Source: Terriglobia bacterium (GTDB lineage Bacteria; Acidobacteriota; Terriglobia; Terriglobales; Acidobacteriaceae). Taken from it: a stretch of DNA of 64,000 bases. Below, in pieces: positions 42,739 through 52,452 of the stretch (positions are counted from its first letter, which is position 1; each line of letters begins with the position of its first letter). The notes under the pieces were generated by a model that did not search any database, was not told where the DNA came from, and was given only the letters and a program-made list of their open reading frames with translations. Location: NCBI GenBank assembly GCA_020073395.1, contig JAIQFF010000028.1:1-64000 (forward strand), in the 5' to 3' direction. The translations under genes were made by a program, and so were the position numbers.

Positions 42739-45042
42739 TTGGACCCAAGCCCAAGGTTCCCTCCCAAGGTGGTCGAGCAGTTTGGTCCCGGCGAAGTGCT
42801 GGGGCACTACCGTATCGCCGACAAGATCGGCGCTGGCGGGATGGGAGAAGTTTATCGCGCCCGCGATGAGCATCTGGGACGGGATGTCGCGATTAAAGTC
42901 CTGCCTACAGGCACCCTCGCCGACCATCCCACGCGTAAGCGCTTCCGCCAGGAGGCCGATGCTCTCTCCAAGCTGAACCACCCCAATATCGCAACCATCT
43001 ATGACTTCGACACTCAGGCAGGAGTGGACTTCCTGGTGATGGAGTACATCCCCGGAGAAGCGCTCAGTGACAAGCTCTGTCAGGAGCACCTGTCGGAGAA
43101 GGAAGTTGTGCGGCTTGGCGAGCAACTGGCCGAGGGTCTGGCTGCAGCCCACGAACAAGGGGTCATCCATCGGGATCTTAAACCGGGCAACTTACGAATG
43201 ACCCGCGATGGACGATTGAAGATTCTGGATTTCGGATTGGCCAAGCTGGTGCGCCGTCCCAGTCCGATGGCCGACACCGAGAGTTCTCTCGACACGACGG
43301 AAGTATTCGCGGGCACGCTGCCCTATATGGCCCCGGAGCAATTGCGCGGTGCCGCGGGGGATGTACGTACCGACATCTACTCTGCCGGGATCGTGCTGTA
43401 CGAGCTGGCTACCGGGCGCCTGCCCTTCCCGGAGAAGCTTCCGACGGCTCTGTCGGACGACATCCTGCACCAGGCGGTGCCTCCACTCGGTCGCTTGCGG
43501 CCTGAGCTCTCGTCACGATTCGAAGAAATCGTATTGAAGTGCCTGGAGAAAGAAGCCGAGAACCGCTATCAGTCGGCGAAAGAACTGGCGGTGGACCTGC
43601 GGCGGGTCACCTTACCCGCTTCAACTGCAAGTGCCGGTGTCGCTGCCGCTCGCAAACGAACTCGCTCAAGACGTATTCGTTCAGTCGCCGTGCTGCCACT
43701 GAGCAATTTTTCCCGCGATCCTGAGCAGGAGTACTTTGCCGACGGCATGACAGAGGCCTTGATCTGTGACCTGGCCAAGCTCCGAGGTGTGAAAATAACC
43801 TCCCGCACTTCAGTGATGCGCTACAAGGGCTCTGCGACGCCGCTGCCCCAGATCGCCGACGAACTGAACGTCGACGCAGTGGTGGAAGGGTCGGTCATGC
43901 GAGTCGGACGGCGTGTACGCATTACCGCCCAACTTATCCACGCTGCTTCCGATACACACCTGTGGGCGGAGAGCTACGACCGCGAATTCGAGGATGTGCT
44001 CCTGGTGCAGAGTGACATCGCGCGTGCCATTGCCCGGGAGATCCAGGTCGCCATAACGCCCGAGGAAGCAAAGCGACTGAGCACTGCGCGCCGCGTCAAT
44101 CCTGAGGCTTATGAGGCCTACCTCAAGGGCCGCTTCTACTGGTACAAACTTTCTCGAGAACACCTCGACACTGCCCTCAAGTACTTCGAGATAAGCCAGG
44201 AAAGGGATCACCTCGACCCCCTGGCCTACGCCGGCATTGCGTGGGTGTGGGCCTCCCGCGGCGACTGTGGGCTCGTGCCTCCCCGCGAGGCATTTCCGAT
44301 GGCCAAGGCGGCGGCATTAAGAGCGCTTGAACTGGATGACTCTCTTGCTGAAGCGCACTTGAGCCTCGGCATGATTCGAACCTATGGATGGGAGTGGGAC
44401 GAAGCGGCGAAAGAGTACCAACGCGCAATCGAACTGATGCCCAACTCTGCCGAGGCCCACTTCTTCCTGTCGGATTTGTTGCTCTCGCGGCAACGTGTGG
44501 ACGAGTGGAAGACACATATCGAGCGAACCCTGGAGTTGGACCCGCTCAATTTCTTTTTTCAGTGTTTCTACGGTTGGCACCTGTCCTATTTGTGCCGGTA
44601 TGACGAGGCGATCCTCGAACTTCGCAAGGCGCTCAAGACCGAGCCCAATCTTCCCGCCGCGCATCTGCGTCTATGGGGCGCTTTCTGCAAAAAGGGAATG
44701 TACGAGGAGGCGGTGGCAGAAGCAAAGACCTTTTTTGAGGTGTCCGGGGATCAGGAAATTGCGCAGCTTCTTCAGTGCGGCTATGCCCGCGGCGGATACG
44801 TGGAGGGGATGCGTCTGGCGGCGGAGAAGCTGAACGAGCGTTCCCATCTGACCTACGTCCAACCCACGCAGATCGCTCGCCTCTACGCTCATGCCGGCGA
44901 CGGGGACCATGCCCTCGAGTGGCTGGAGAAGGCCTACACGGAGCGCCTCCCTGCGATGGTCCATCTCGGCGTCGACCCCGACTGGAGTTCTCTCCGGAGC
45001 GAGCCGCGCTTTCAGGATTTGATGCGTCGCTTGAATCTTTAG
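42739..45042 (+). CDS. Serine/threonine protein kinase with TolB-like and TPR regions
   Basis: A 767-residue protein. A Hanks-type kinase domain covers residues 23-290: glycine loop GAGGMGEVY (31-39), Lys53 in VAIKVL, catalytic HRDLKPGN (144-151), DFG (164-166) and YMAPEQLRG. A basic linker (RKRTRSRRIRS) leads to a TolB N-terminal-like domain (VAVLPLSNFSRDPEQEYFAD, ADELNVDAVVEGSV, THLWAESYDR), then TPR repeats (for example SLAEAHLSLGMIRTYGWEWD, SAEAHFFLSDLLLSRQRVD). No transmembrane helix is visible, so it is probably cytosolic. This architecture is common in acidobacteria; targets are unknown. Confidence 0.85.
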   Translation: MDPSPRFPPKVVEQFGPGEVLGHYRIADKIGAGGMGEVYRARDEHLGRDVAIKVLPTGTLADHPTRKRFRQEADALSKLNHPNIATIYDFDTQAGVDFLVMEYIPGEALSDKLCQEHLSEKEVVRLGEQLAEGLAAAHEQGVIHRDLKPGNLRMTRDGRLKILDFGLAKLVRRPSPMADTESSLDTTEVFAGTLPYMAPEQLRGAAGDVRTDIYSAGIVLYELATGRLPFPEKLPTALSDDILHQAVPPLGRLRPELSSRFEEIVLKCLEKEAENRYQSAKELAVDLRRVTLPASTASAGVAAARKRTRSRRIRSVAVLPLSNFSRDPEQEYFADGMTEALICDLAKLRGVKITSRTSVMRYKGSATPLPQIADELNVDAVVEGSVMRVGRRVRITAQLIHAASDTHLWAESYDREFEDVLLVQSDIARAIAREIQVAITPEEAKRLSTARRVNPEAYEAYLKGRFYWYKLSREHLDTALKYFEISQERDHLDPLAYAGIAWVWASRGDCGLVPPREAFPMAKAAALRALELDDSLAEAHLSLGMIRTYGWEWDEAAKEYQRAIELMPNSAEAHFFLSDLLLSRQRVDEWKTHIERTLELDPLNFFFQCFYGWHLSYLCRYDEAILELRKALKTEPNLPAAHLRLWGAFCKKGMYEEAVAEAKTFFEVSGDQEIAQLLQCGYARGGYVEGMRLAAEKLNERSHLTYVQPTQIARLYAHAGDGDHALEWLEKAYTERLPAMVHLGVDPDWSSLRSEPRFQDLMRRLNL

Positions 45043-45058
45043 AATTAGGAGGATATTT

Positions 45059-45586
45059 ATGACCAATCGGGAGTTTTTCTTTCGCTGCTGGGAAGACGAG
45101 TACCCAGTTTTCTTGAAGACATTCAAGGCAGTTCCCGCCAACCGACTGGCATACCGGCCAGACCCGAACTCGCGGTCCGCTGCCGATCTGGTCTGGGTGC
45201 AGGTCGTAGAAAAGCGGTGCTGGAACGAACTGCTGGAGACCGGGCAGATCAACTGGAAGGTGCCCCCACCCGCCATGAATCTCGCTGAGATGATCGCCGC
45301 CTACGAGAAAGCTCACCGCGAACTGGCCCCGCGCCTCAAAAATGTCGACGAGACAAGCTGGGAGCGGAAGCTCACCCAGTTTGTGGTGGACGGCAAGGTA
45401 TTCTTCGAGACCAGCCTGGGGCACATGTTCTGGCTCGGTCTGTTTGATGCCATCCATCATCGCGGCCAACTGAGCGTGTACATTCGTCCGATGGGCGGCA
45501 AGGTACCTGCCATCTATGGTCCCTCGGCAGATGATGAGGTTGACATTCACCAGCCGATGGTTGCTGAGTGGCGTGTTGTGGCCTGA
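45059..45586 (+). CDS. DinB-family protein
   Basis: A 175-residue four-helix bundle protein. Motifs: NREFFFRCWEDEYPVFLKTF at the start, and the metal-site-like LGHMFWLGLFDAIHHRGQL, with IHHRGQ being the typical third DinB histidine region. AGGAGG is seven bases before ATG 45059 and the kinase gene ends 16 bases upstream, so the two genes are likely co-transcribed. Function is unknown; DinB proteins are metal-dependent transferases or hydrolases. Confidence 0.82.
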   Translation: MTNREFFFRCWEDEYPVFLKTFKAVPANRLAYRPDPNSRSAADLVWVQVVEKRCWNELLETGQINWKVPPPAMNLAEMIAAYEKAHRELAPRLKNVDETSWERKLTQFVVDGKVFFETSLGHMFWLGLFDAIHHRGQLSVYIRPMGGKVPAIYGPSADDEVDIHQPMVAEWRVVA

Positions 45587-45830
45587 AAACCACAGCAAGG
45601 GCTGGACCGCGCATTCATGAGATGACTTGGCCGACACCTGAGTCTGCAGACCGCTCGCGACATCCTGAAAAGAGGGACAGGTGAAGCGCCGTGACCAAGA
45701 GCCGACCTTCCCCCACACCGCAGGACATGGCCGCCGGAGGTGTGACCCAAGGTAATCAACTGTGCCCTCCCAGTTATGCTTGTGATACTCTCGCAAATAC
45801 CCCATATTCTTAGGGTTTGACTAGTATCCG

Positions 45831-47123
45831 GTGGCCCCTGTGTCTTCTTCAAGTAGCAAACCTGGGATCCATGTAGCCTGGAAGACGGTTACCTACCGCA
45901 GCGTGGCTTTAGCGATGCTGTTTGCCGCGGTGGTGCTCTTTATCGGGATGAATTTTGCCTTCCCGCAATTCACCCAAAAGGGAGTGAAGTCGGTCAGCAA
46001 TCTGGGCAACAGTCTGCTGGAGATGATCGCGGGAGCGGGCACCAAGACCAAATCGGGCTCAGTAAACTCGCAGCAAGCGCATATCACCGCCCTGGACGGA
46101 ACGGTGCGGGTGAAGAAGGCCAGCAGCAACAGCTGGGTGACCGCCGACTACAATGTCCCGCTCGAAAAAGGCGACGTGGTGCAGACCGGTTCCGAAGGCA
46201 TGGCCAAGATCGTCTTCAGCGATGGCACCAATTACACGGTGAAACAGGATTCGCTGATCGTGATTGAGGAGAATTCAGCCAATGACCAGCAGCAGACCAA
46301 CGTGTCGGTGGCGGTGAGTACGGGAACTGTGGATCTGACGACCGCCACGTACGTCCAGGGATCGAAGTCCCAGGTCATCGTGGCCGGAGCGACTGCCTCT
46401 CTGGCGCCGGACAGCGCGGCCATGGTACACAACGATCCCAAGGCCGACCAACACGAGATTCTGGTAAAGAAAGGTTCAGGAGAAATCAGCCGCAACGGCG
46501 AGGTAGTGCACCTGGCAGACTGGGAAAAAGTGGCTTTCCAGTCGCAATCGCCACGCATGGCCAAGGTGAAGGAAATTGGGCCGCCGACGCCCATTTCGCC
46601 GGCCAACATGATGCCAATCTTTACCTCGGGCGCGTCCAAGCCGGTGGAGTTTTCCTGGACGCCTATGACCAATGCAGTGGGCTACCGGCTGCGCATCTCG
46701 CATAACCCGTATTTTTCTTCGACCATTGTCGATCGGCGGGTCAACACGGCCGATGTCATTGTCTCTGGTCTAGGGGAAGGCGCCTATTACTGGCTGGTGC
46801 AGTCCTACGACGCCGAGGACAAGGAGTCTGTGGAAAGCCAGAAGAACCGGTTCACCATTATCCCCAAAGGGCAGAACACGACCGCCATTGACCTGGAACT
46901 GGATCCGTTTATGCAGCACGGGCACGTGATTGAATTGACCGGAAAGACCGAGGTCGGAGCGCGGGTGATGGTCAACGGCAGAGAAGTGCCCATGATTGGC
47001 CCCGACGGCAGCTTTCACTACTTTATGCCTCCCCTTCCGCCGGGTGAGAGCCTGGTTACTATTACGGCTCAGAATGCCAAGGGTGGGGTGAACACGGTCC
47101 AGAAAAAGATCGTGATTCAGTAG
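45831..47123 (+). CDS. FecR-domain protein with C-terminal Ig/fibronectin-like part
   Basis: A 430-residue membrane-anchored protein. One N-terminal helix (SVALAMLFAAVVLFIGMNFA) is followed by a FecR domain (residues about 80-230): ALDGTVRVKKASSNSWVTAD, LEKGDVVQTGSEGMAKIVFS and DSLIVIEENSAND. The rest holds repeated beta units (FSWTPMTNAVGYRLRISHNP, GAYYWLVQSYDAEDKE, VELTGKTEV-like GHVIELTGKTEVGARVMVNG). The family senses or responds to envelope signals with sigma factors, but no sigma/anti-sigma gene is adjacent. It stands 160 bases before mreB, in the same direction. GTG 45831 is the chosen start. Confidence 0.82.
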   Translation: MAPVSSSSSKPGIHVAWKTVTYRSVALAMLFAAVVLFIGMNFAFPQFTQKGVKSVSNLGNSLLEMIAGAGTKTKSGSVNSQQAHITALDGTVRVKKASSNSWVTADYNVPLEKGDVVQTGSEGMAKIVFSDGTNYTVKQDSLIVIEENSANDQQQTNVSVAVSTGTVDLTTATYVQGSKSQVIVAGATASLAPDSAAMVHNDPKADQHEILVKKGSGEISRNGEVVHLADWEKVAFQSQSPRMAKVKEIGPPTPISPANMMPIFTSGASKPVEFSWTPMTNAVGYRLRISHNPYFSSTIVDRRVNTADVIVSGLGEGAYYWLVQSYDAEDKESVESQKNRFTIIPKGQNTTAIDLELDPFMQHGHVIELTGKTEVGARVMVNGREVPMIGPDGSFHYFMPPLPPGESLVTITAQNAKGGVNTVQKKIVIQ

Positions 47124-47235
47124 CAAAAACCGGCCTTTAGGCAGGAACACCCGAGGTGTCGGGACTTTGGTTTGAGGGCGAAGCGGGCATTATCCCATAG
47201 AATTAGGGCACGGCCCCCCCACCCGCACAGAAGCA

Positions 47236-47251
47236 ACCGGGTTCGCCCGGT
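47236..47251. other. TTCG-tetraloop hairpin in the mreB leader
   Basis: ACCGGG at 47236-47241, loop TTCG, and CCCGGT at 47246-47251 give a perfect six-pair stem. It lies 32 bases before the mreB start codon. The rest of the 160-base leader shows no other clear structure. Confidence 0.5.
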
Positions 47252-47283
47252 AATGACAGCGGTTCGAGAGAGCTAAATCGCGT

Positions 47284-48345
47284 ATGTCATCTAATGGATT
47301 CCATTCTTCGACGCGCCTGCACAATCTGAGATCGCTGTTCAGCATATTTTCCAGCGACCTTGCCATCGACCTGGGGACGGCCAACACGCTGGTGTACGCG
47401 CGGGGCAAGGGCATTGTGGTGAACGAGCCCTCCATCGTGGCCATCAACAAGAACACCGGAGAAGTCGAGGCCGTGGGCAAAGAAGCCAAGGAGATGTTGG
47501 GCCGCACGCCTGGCAACATCGTGGCCATCAAGCCTATGAAGGATGGCGTCATCGCCGACTTCAAAGTCACCGAGAAGATGCTCAACTACTTCATCCAGAA
47601 GGCGCACAACCGCAAGATGCTGGTACACCCGCGCATCGTGATCGGGGTGCCTTCGGAAATTACCCAGGTGGAAAAGCGCGCGGTCATGGACTCCGCTTAT
47701 CGTGCCAAGGCCAGCGAAGTGTACCTGGTGGAGCAGGCGATGGTGGCCGCCATCGGCGCCGGACTGCCCATCACCGAGCCCAGCGGCAATATGGTCGTGG
47801 ATATTGGCGGCGGCACCACCGACATCGCGGTGATTTCACTCAGTGGCATTGTTTATTCCCGCTCCGTGCGCATGGCTGGCAACCAGATGGACGAAGCGGT
47901 GATGAACTACCTCAAGCGCAAGTACAACTTGCTGGTTGGCGAACGGACCGCCGAGCAGATCAAGATGGAGATTGGGTCCGCGTATCCCCTGGAAAAGCCC
48001 CTGACCATGGAAATCAAGGGCCGGAACCTGATAGAAGGCGTACCCAAGACCATCACGGTGGACGACAGTGAAATCCGCGAGGCCCTGAGCGAGTGTGTTT
48101 CGACCATCATGAATGCTATCCGGGTGGCGCTCGAACGTACCCCGCCGGAACTGTCCGCGGACATCAGCGACCGCGGCATTGTGCTGACCGGCGGAGGGGC
48201 GCTACTCAAAAATCTCGACAAACGTATTCGCGAGGAAACCGGGTTGCCGGTCTCCATCGCCGACGATCCGCTATGCAGCGTGGTCCTGGGCACGGGCAAG
48301 ATGCTCAGCGATTTCAAATTGCTGCGGAAAATTTCGATCGAGTAG
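47284..48345 (+). CDS. mreB: Rod-shape determining protein MreB
   Basis: A 353-residue actin-like ATPase of normal MreB length. Nucleotide-binding motifs: DLAIDLGTANTLVYARGKGI (phosphate 1), MVVDIGGGTTDIAVISLSGI (phosphate 2) and GIVLTGGGALLKNLDKRIRE (adenosine). The filament forms under the inner membrane and guides lateral wall synthesis. It begins the cluster mreB-mreC-mreD-mrdA-rodA. A short repeat gap separates it from mreC, so an additional promoter there is possible. Confidence 0.96.
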   Translation: MSSNGFHSSTRLHNLRSLFSIFSSDLAIDLGTANTLVYARGKGIVVNEPSIVAINKNTGEVEAVGKEAKEMLGRTPGNIVAIKPMKDGVIADFKVTEKMLNYFIQKAHNRKMLVHPRIVIGVPSEITQVEKRAVMDSAYRAKASEVYLVEQAMVAAIGAGLPITEPSGNMVVDIGGGTTDIAVISLSGIVYSRSVRMAGNQMDEAVMNYLKRKYNLLVGERTAEQIKMEIGSAYPLEKPLTMEIKGRNLIEGVPKTITVDDSEIREALSECVSTIMNAIRVALERTPPELSADISDRGIVLTGGGALLKNLDKRIREETGLPVSIADDPLCSVVLGTGKMLSDFKLLRKISIE

Positions 48346-48353
48346 TTGTGAAT

Positions 48354-48496
48354 CAGTTTCTAGTTTCCGGTTTCTAGTTTCCCGTGTGTTCAGGGGAAGA
48401 CGGGCGTCCTCGCCCGTCCCGCGCCAGTCGTCGCAACCATCCATGGTGCCGCCGATGTCGTGAGACCAGAAACTGGAAACCAGAAACCTGAAACTG
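48354..48496. repeat. Inverted repeat with AGTTTCTAGTTTCC arms and an inner hairpin
   Basis: agtttctagtttccggtttc at the left pairs with gaaactggaaaccagaaacc at the right; the middle has gacgggcgtcctcgcccgtc. It fills the gap between mreB and mreC. Its position could reduce or terminate transcription between the two. Confidence 0.6.
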
Positions 48497-48503
48497 TAAT
48501 TCC

Positions 48504-49739
48504 ATGGAAAATCTGATGAGCCGCTACCGCAACGTCACCATCCTGGTGGCCATCCTGTTTGTGCAGGTGCTGGGACTGGCGGTGCAGGTCAAGCGGCGGT
48601 CCGGCGCCGACGAATCCACCCGAATCATACGCCTGTGGACGGTCAGTGCAGTCACTCCTCTGGAGAAAGCCCTGGTCTGGTGCCAGAACGGCCTGGGCAG
48701 TATCTGGAACAACTACGTTTACCTGCGCGGAGTACGGCAGGAAAACCGCGAGCTGAAATTCGAGATCGAGCGCCTCCGACTGGAGCAGGTGCGGCTGTCC
48801 GACGACGCGCAGCAGGCGCGCCGGCTGCAGGCCTTGCTGAGCTTCAAGGAAACTTACATCGCCAAGACCGTGGCCGCACAAGTCATCGGTTCCAGCGGCA
48901 GCGAACAGTCGCGGTCCGTCTATATCGACAAGGGCACGTCCGCGGGGGTTGACAAAGATATGGCGGTGATTACCGCCGATGGCTTGGTGGGCAGAGTTTT
49001 GCGGGCGTATGGGTCCTCGGCACAGGTACTCCTCATCAACGACCAGAGCAGCGGAGTGGGAGTGATTCTGGACAAGTCGCGCCTACAGGGGGTCATTAAA
49101 GGGACAGCATCCGGCGAGGTCGTCTTGGAAAAGGTGATGACCGACGAACAGGTGACGCCGGGAGAACGGATCGTGACCAGCGGCGGCGACCTGATCTTCC
49201 CCAAGGGCGTTACCGTGGGGACGGTGATGAAGGTTACTCCGGGCGCGGACCTTTTTCTCAATATCCGGGTAAAGCCGTCCGCCAACCTGAGCCGCCTGGA
49301 AGAAGTCCTGGTGATTACAAAGAAAGAGGATCGCGCGCCAGCAGTGGCGGAGACTAATTCAGTACGGGCGGTGGACATTCTGACCCAGCGTCTGCCTTCG
49401 GTCCCTGACAAGCCGCCGGCGGCCGTGAGCCAACCACCCGCACCTGTAACCCCCGCCCCAACTCCCAAAGTCTTAATCGCCTTGCCCAAGCCAAGGAGCG
49501 AAGCGGGCGTGAACAATTCAGCAGCCAGCTCCGCCGCTGCAACAGCCATGAAGCCGGCGACTGGGCATAAGCCCGCCGCTGCAGACAAGCCGGCATCGGA
49601 GCAGCCGGCCAAGTTGGCGGCCGGCAAGCCTGCCGGGCGTGTGGCCTCGAAACCTGTGGTCGCGGCGCCTGGGTCGTCAGCCGTGCCATCCAAACCCGGA
49701 CCATCGCAACCTGGGACTGCGGAGGATATACCGCACTAG
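48504..49739 (+). CDS. mreC: Rod-shape determining protein MreC
   Basis: A 411-residue protein with an N-terminal transmembrane helix (NVTILVAILFVQVLGLAVQV), a coiled coil (ELKFEIERLRLEQVRL) and the MreC beta-barrel domain (VIGSSGSEQSRSVYIDKGTS, GSSAQVLLINDQSSGVGVIL, VTSGGDLIFPKGVTVGTV). It is long because of a Pro/Ala/Lys-rich tail (residues about 295-411), absent from E. coli MreC (367). It is expected to link MreB with PBP2 and RodA in the elongasome. MreD starts two bases after its stop. Confidence 0.94.
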   Translation: MENLMSRYRNVTILVAILFVQVLGLAVQVKRRSGADESTRIIRLWTVSAVTPLEKALVWCQNGLGSIWNNYVYLRGVRQENRELKFEIERLRLEQVRLSDDAQQARRLQALLSFKETYIAKTVAAQVIGSSGSEQSRSVYIDKGTSAGVDKDMAVITADGLVGRVLRAYGSSAQVLLINDQSSGVGVILDKSRLQGVIKGTASGEVVLEKVMTDEQVTPGERIVTSGGDLIFPKGVTVGTVMKVTPGADLFLNIRVKPSANLSRLEEVLVITKKEDRAPAVAETNSVRAVDILTQRLPSVPDKPPAAVSQPPAPVTPAPTPKVLIALPKPRSEAGVNNSAASSAAATAMKPATGHKPAAADKPASEQPAKLAAGKPAGRVASKPVVAAPGSSAVPSKPGPSQPGTAEDIPH

Positions 49740-49740
49740 C

Positions 49741-50259
49741 GTGCCCATCACTTACACATCTCAGGAGCAGGTAGAGGTTTACCGGTTCAGCGCCCCGGCG
49801 GCCATCCTCATTCCGCTGGTTGCGCTTTTTCTGCAGGCGTTTCTGCCGCTGCGGCTGCACTTCTTCTCTCTGTTCGACCTGCCGCTGCTGGTGGTGATTT
49901 TCTTCGCCGTGGCGCGGCGGAGCCAGGTTTCCGGCCTGGTTACCGGATCGCTGATCGGCCTGCTGCAGGATTCGCTCACCCATCAGCCCATCGGGATTTA
50001 CGGGATCGCAAACACGGTGGTGGGGTTCGGGGCCTCGTCCCTGGGTGCCAAGCTGGACGTCGAGAACGTTGGGGCCCGCTTCCTGGTGACCCTGTTTTTC
50101 TACGCCGTGCACGAGGTCGTGTATTTCACGGTGGCGCGCGGCCTGGTGAAGTTGACCCTGCAGTGGAGTTGGGGGCACGAAATAGGTGGCGCATTGATTA
50201 ATGCCGCGACTGCGGCCGTCCTGTTTACCTTGCTGGACCGGTTTAAGCAGAGAGCGTGA
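49741..50259 (+). CDS. mreD: Rod-shape determining protein MreD
   Basis: A 172-residue inner-membrane protein with five or six hydrophobic segments (ILIPLVALFLQAFLPLRLHF, LPLLVVIFFAVARRSQVSGL). GTG 49741 comes one base after the mreC stop and fits normal MreD length; the open frame upstream lies in mreC. The family motif TGSLIGLLQDSLTHQPIGIY matches the conserved region of MreD. It works in the elongasome. Confidence 0.9.
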   Translation: MPITYTSQEQVEVYRFSAPAAILIPLVALFLQAFLPLRLHFFSLFDLPLLVVIFFAVARRSQVSGLVTGSLIGLLQDSLTHQPIGIYGIANTVVGFGASSLGAKLDVENVGARFLVTLFFYAVHEVVYFTVARGLVKLTLQWSWGHEIGGALINAATAAVLFTLLDRFKQRA

Positions 50260-50263
50260 GGCA

Positions 50264-50500
50264 GTCATCAGTCTTCCGTCGTCAGTCCTCAGCCAAAAGC
50301 CAACACCCGCCCTTAGAGGAGCTGCGAAAAGTCCAATCGTCTATGGCCTTGGGTTACCCGCGTCACCAATCCTTTGACAGCGAGCCAGGATTACAATGAA
50401 GTTAACCTCGACCCCAGTCTGAGATTCGCCAGCCTTGATGGTCGAAATCTTGCGCGATAAGAATCGGTTGAAGACTGAAGACTGACGACTGACGACTGAC
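50264..50500. repeat. Inverted repeat between mreD and mrdA
   Basis: gtcatcagtcttccgtcgtc near the left end is mirrored by gactgaagactgacgactg at 50470-50500. The 240-base interval contains no gene and has a long AT/GC mixed interior. Confidence 0.5.
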
Positions 50501-50502
50501 CC

Positions 50503-52452
50503 ATGTTTGGCCGCGACGAAAAAGTATCGGGAACCCGCCTGACTGCGGTGCAATACATGATCCTCGTCGTTTTTCTGGTGCTGGCCTACGGCTTGTGGCG
50601 GCTGCAGGTGGTGCAGAGCGACTTCTACTCGGCCCTGGCGGAAAAGAACAAGACTCGCGAAGTCCCCATTCTGGCGCCGCGTGGCAAGATTCTCGACCGT
50701 GAAGGCCGCGTCATCGTCGACAACTATCCTTCCTTTACGGCTTTGCTGCTGCGCGACTCCACCCGCGATCTGTCTGGGGACGCGGACATGATCGCTCAGG
50801 GCCTCCATCTCGATCCCAAGGAAGTCCGGGAGCGCCTGCACAAATTTGCCGGCACGCCGCAGTACCAGCCCATCTATCTCAAGGAAGACATCACTCCGGA
50901 TGAGCTGGCTTTTATCGAGTCTCACCACAACGAATTGCCCGAACTGGACACCATCGTGGCCCATCGCCGGCTGTACCCGCGCAACGGGTTCATGGCCCAC
51001 CTCGTGGGCTACGTGGGCGAAGTCAGCGAGCAGATGCTGAATCAGCCACGTTGGGAGCTCTACAATCCCGGCGACGTGGTAGGCAAGTCGGGCGTGGAAC
51101 TGCAGTACAACCAGGTCTTGATGGGCAAGAATGGCTCGCGCCAGGTCCTGGTGAACAGCAAAGGAAAGGAAATGGGAGAGCTGGACCAGAAGCCAGCGGT
51201 CCCCGGACATAACCTCAAACTGACGCTGGACATTGATCTGCAGATTGCCGCCGAAGAAGCCATGGGAGACAAGAACGGGGCCATGATTGCGATGGATCCG
51301 CACACCGGAGAAATCCTGGCCATGGTGAGCCGGCCAACTTTCGATCCCAACGATTTCGCGGTTCGAATCTCACGCGCCGAGTGGGCCAAACTGGTGACCG
51401 ACCCTGACAAACCGCTGCTCAACAAAGCCATTCAGGCGCAACTCGCGCCCGGCTCGACCTTCAAGATCCTCATGTCGGTGGCGGGCTGGCAGGAAGGCAT
51501 CGCCCAGACTCTGAACGTGCACTGCAATGGCGGGGCCACGTTTTATGGCCGGCGGTTCGGCTGCTGGGTGAAGACCGGACACGGCGCGGTTGATCTGACC
51601 AAGGCGATCTACCAGTCCTGTGACGTCTTCTTTTACACGCTGGCGGAAAAACTCGGCATCGATCGCATCTCCAAATACGCCACCGCCATGGGGTTGGGCC
51701 AGAAGACAGGTATAGATCTCCCCGAAGAAGCCACCGGTGTCATGCCCTCGGAAGAATGGAAGATTCGCAATTTCAAGCAAAAGTGGTACGCGGGCGAAAC
51801 CATTTCAGTCGGCATCGGACAGGGCGCGGTGGCGACCACGCCGGTACAGTTGATGCGCGCCATCTCCGCCATCTCGATGGACGGCCGCATGGTGGTGCCG
51901 CACGTCGCCAGCCCGACCGGCCTGCCCCCGGAGTACCTTGAGACCCATCACTATACGGACGTGAAGAATATTCCGATCGACCCGGGCGGATTCAACCTGA
52001 TCACGGACGCGATGGCGCGGGTATTGCTGCCCGAGGGCACGGCGCCTTCTGCGCACATCCCGGGAGTCGATATAGCAGGAAAGACAGGATCGGCCCAGAT
52101 CGTATCGCTGAAGGTGCGGGCGCTGCATGCCAACAACGAGGCGCTCAATCAGAATGGATGGTTTGTAGGATTCACGCCCCGGCGCAATCCGGACATCATC
52201 GTTGCCGTTTTGTTCGAAGGCGGCGAGCATGGCAAGCTGGCGGCCCGCCTGGCCACCCAGGTCATCAAAGCCTACGTGGACAAGCAACGCCGGCAACCTA
52301 CTAAGGTGGCCGATAGCTCCGGCAAAGTGGATGTCGGCGCGGTCTGGAATGCGGGTTCAGGCGATGACGATGATCTCCATGGCGGGCATTTCGATTTAGA
52401 GGTACCAAAGTCGCGCTTGCCGTTCGCAGTAGCGGCGCCGGGATTAGAGTAG
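50503..52452 (+). CDS. mrdA: Penicillin-binding protein 2 (PBP2, MrdA)
   Basis: A 649-residue class B PBP. The N-terminal helix is AVQYMILVVFLVLAYGLWRL; then a pedestal domain and the transpeptidase domain with Ser318 of STFK (APGSTFKILM), the SxN-type motif as SCD (YQSCDVFFYT) and KTG at 527-529 (GKTGSAQ). It cross-links peptidoglycan during elongation, paired with the RodA glycosyltransferase encoded next. The SCD variant of SxN occurs in PBP2 proteins. Confidence 0.95.
   Translation: MFGRDEKVSGTRLTAVQYMILVVFLVLAYGLWRLQVVQSDFYSALAEKNKTREVPILAPRGKILDREGRVIVDNYPSFTALLLRDSTRDLSGDADMIAQGLHLDPKEVRERLHKFAGTPQYQPIYLKEDITPDELAFIESHHNELPELDTIVAHRRLYPRNGFMAHLVGYVGEVSEQMLNQPRWELYNPGDVVGKSGVELQYNQVLMGKNGSRQVLVNSKGKEMGELDQKPAVPGHNLKLTLDIDLQIAAEEAMGDKNGAMIAMDPHTGEILAMVSRPTFDPNDFAVRISRAEWAKLVTDPDKPLLNKAIQAQLAPGSTFKILMSVAGWQEGIAQTLNVHCNGGATFYGRRFGCWVKTGHGAVDLTKAIYQSCDVFFYTLAEKLGIDRISKYATAMGLGQKTGIDLPEEATGVMPSEEWKIRNFKQKWYAGETISVGIGQGAVATTPVQLMRAISAISMDGRMVVPHVASPTGLPPEYLETHHYTDVKNIPIDPGGFNLITDAMARVLLPEGTAPSAHIPGVDIAGKTGSAQIVSLKVRALHANNEALNQNGWFVGFTPRRNPDIIVAVLFEGGEHGKLAARLATQVIKAYVDKQRRQPTKVADSSGKVDVGAVWNAGSGDDDDLHGGHFDLEVPKSRLPFAVAAPGLE

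Noticed and set aside
44633-45805. A 390-codon minus-strand frame across the kinase end and DinB gene
   Set aside because: It spans two real plus-strand genes with ribosome-binding sites and has no family motif.
50264-50500. Repeated GACTGACGACTGAC units looking like a CRISPR start
   Set aside because: Units are adjacent and irregular with no unique spacers, and the opposite end holds the inverted motif, so it is a palindromic repeat.
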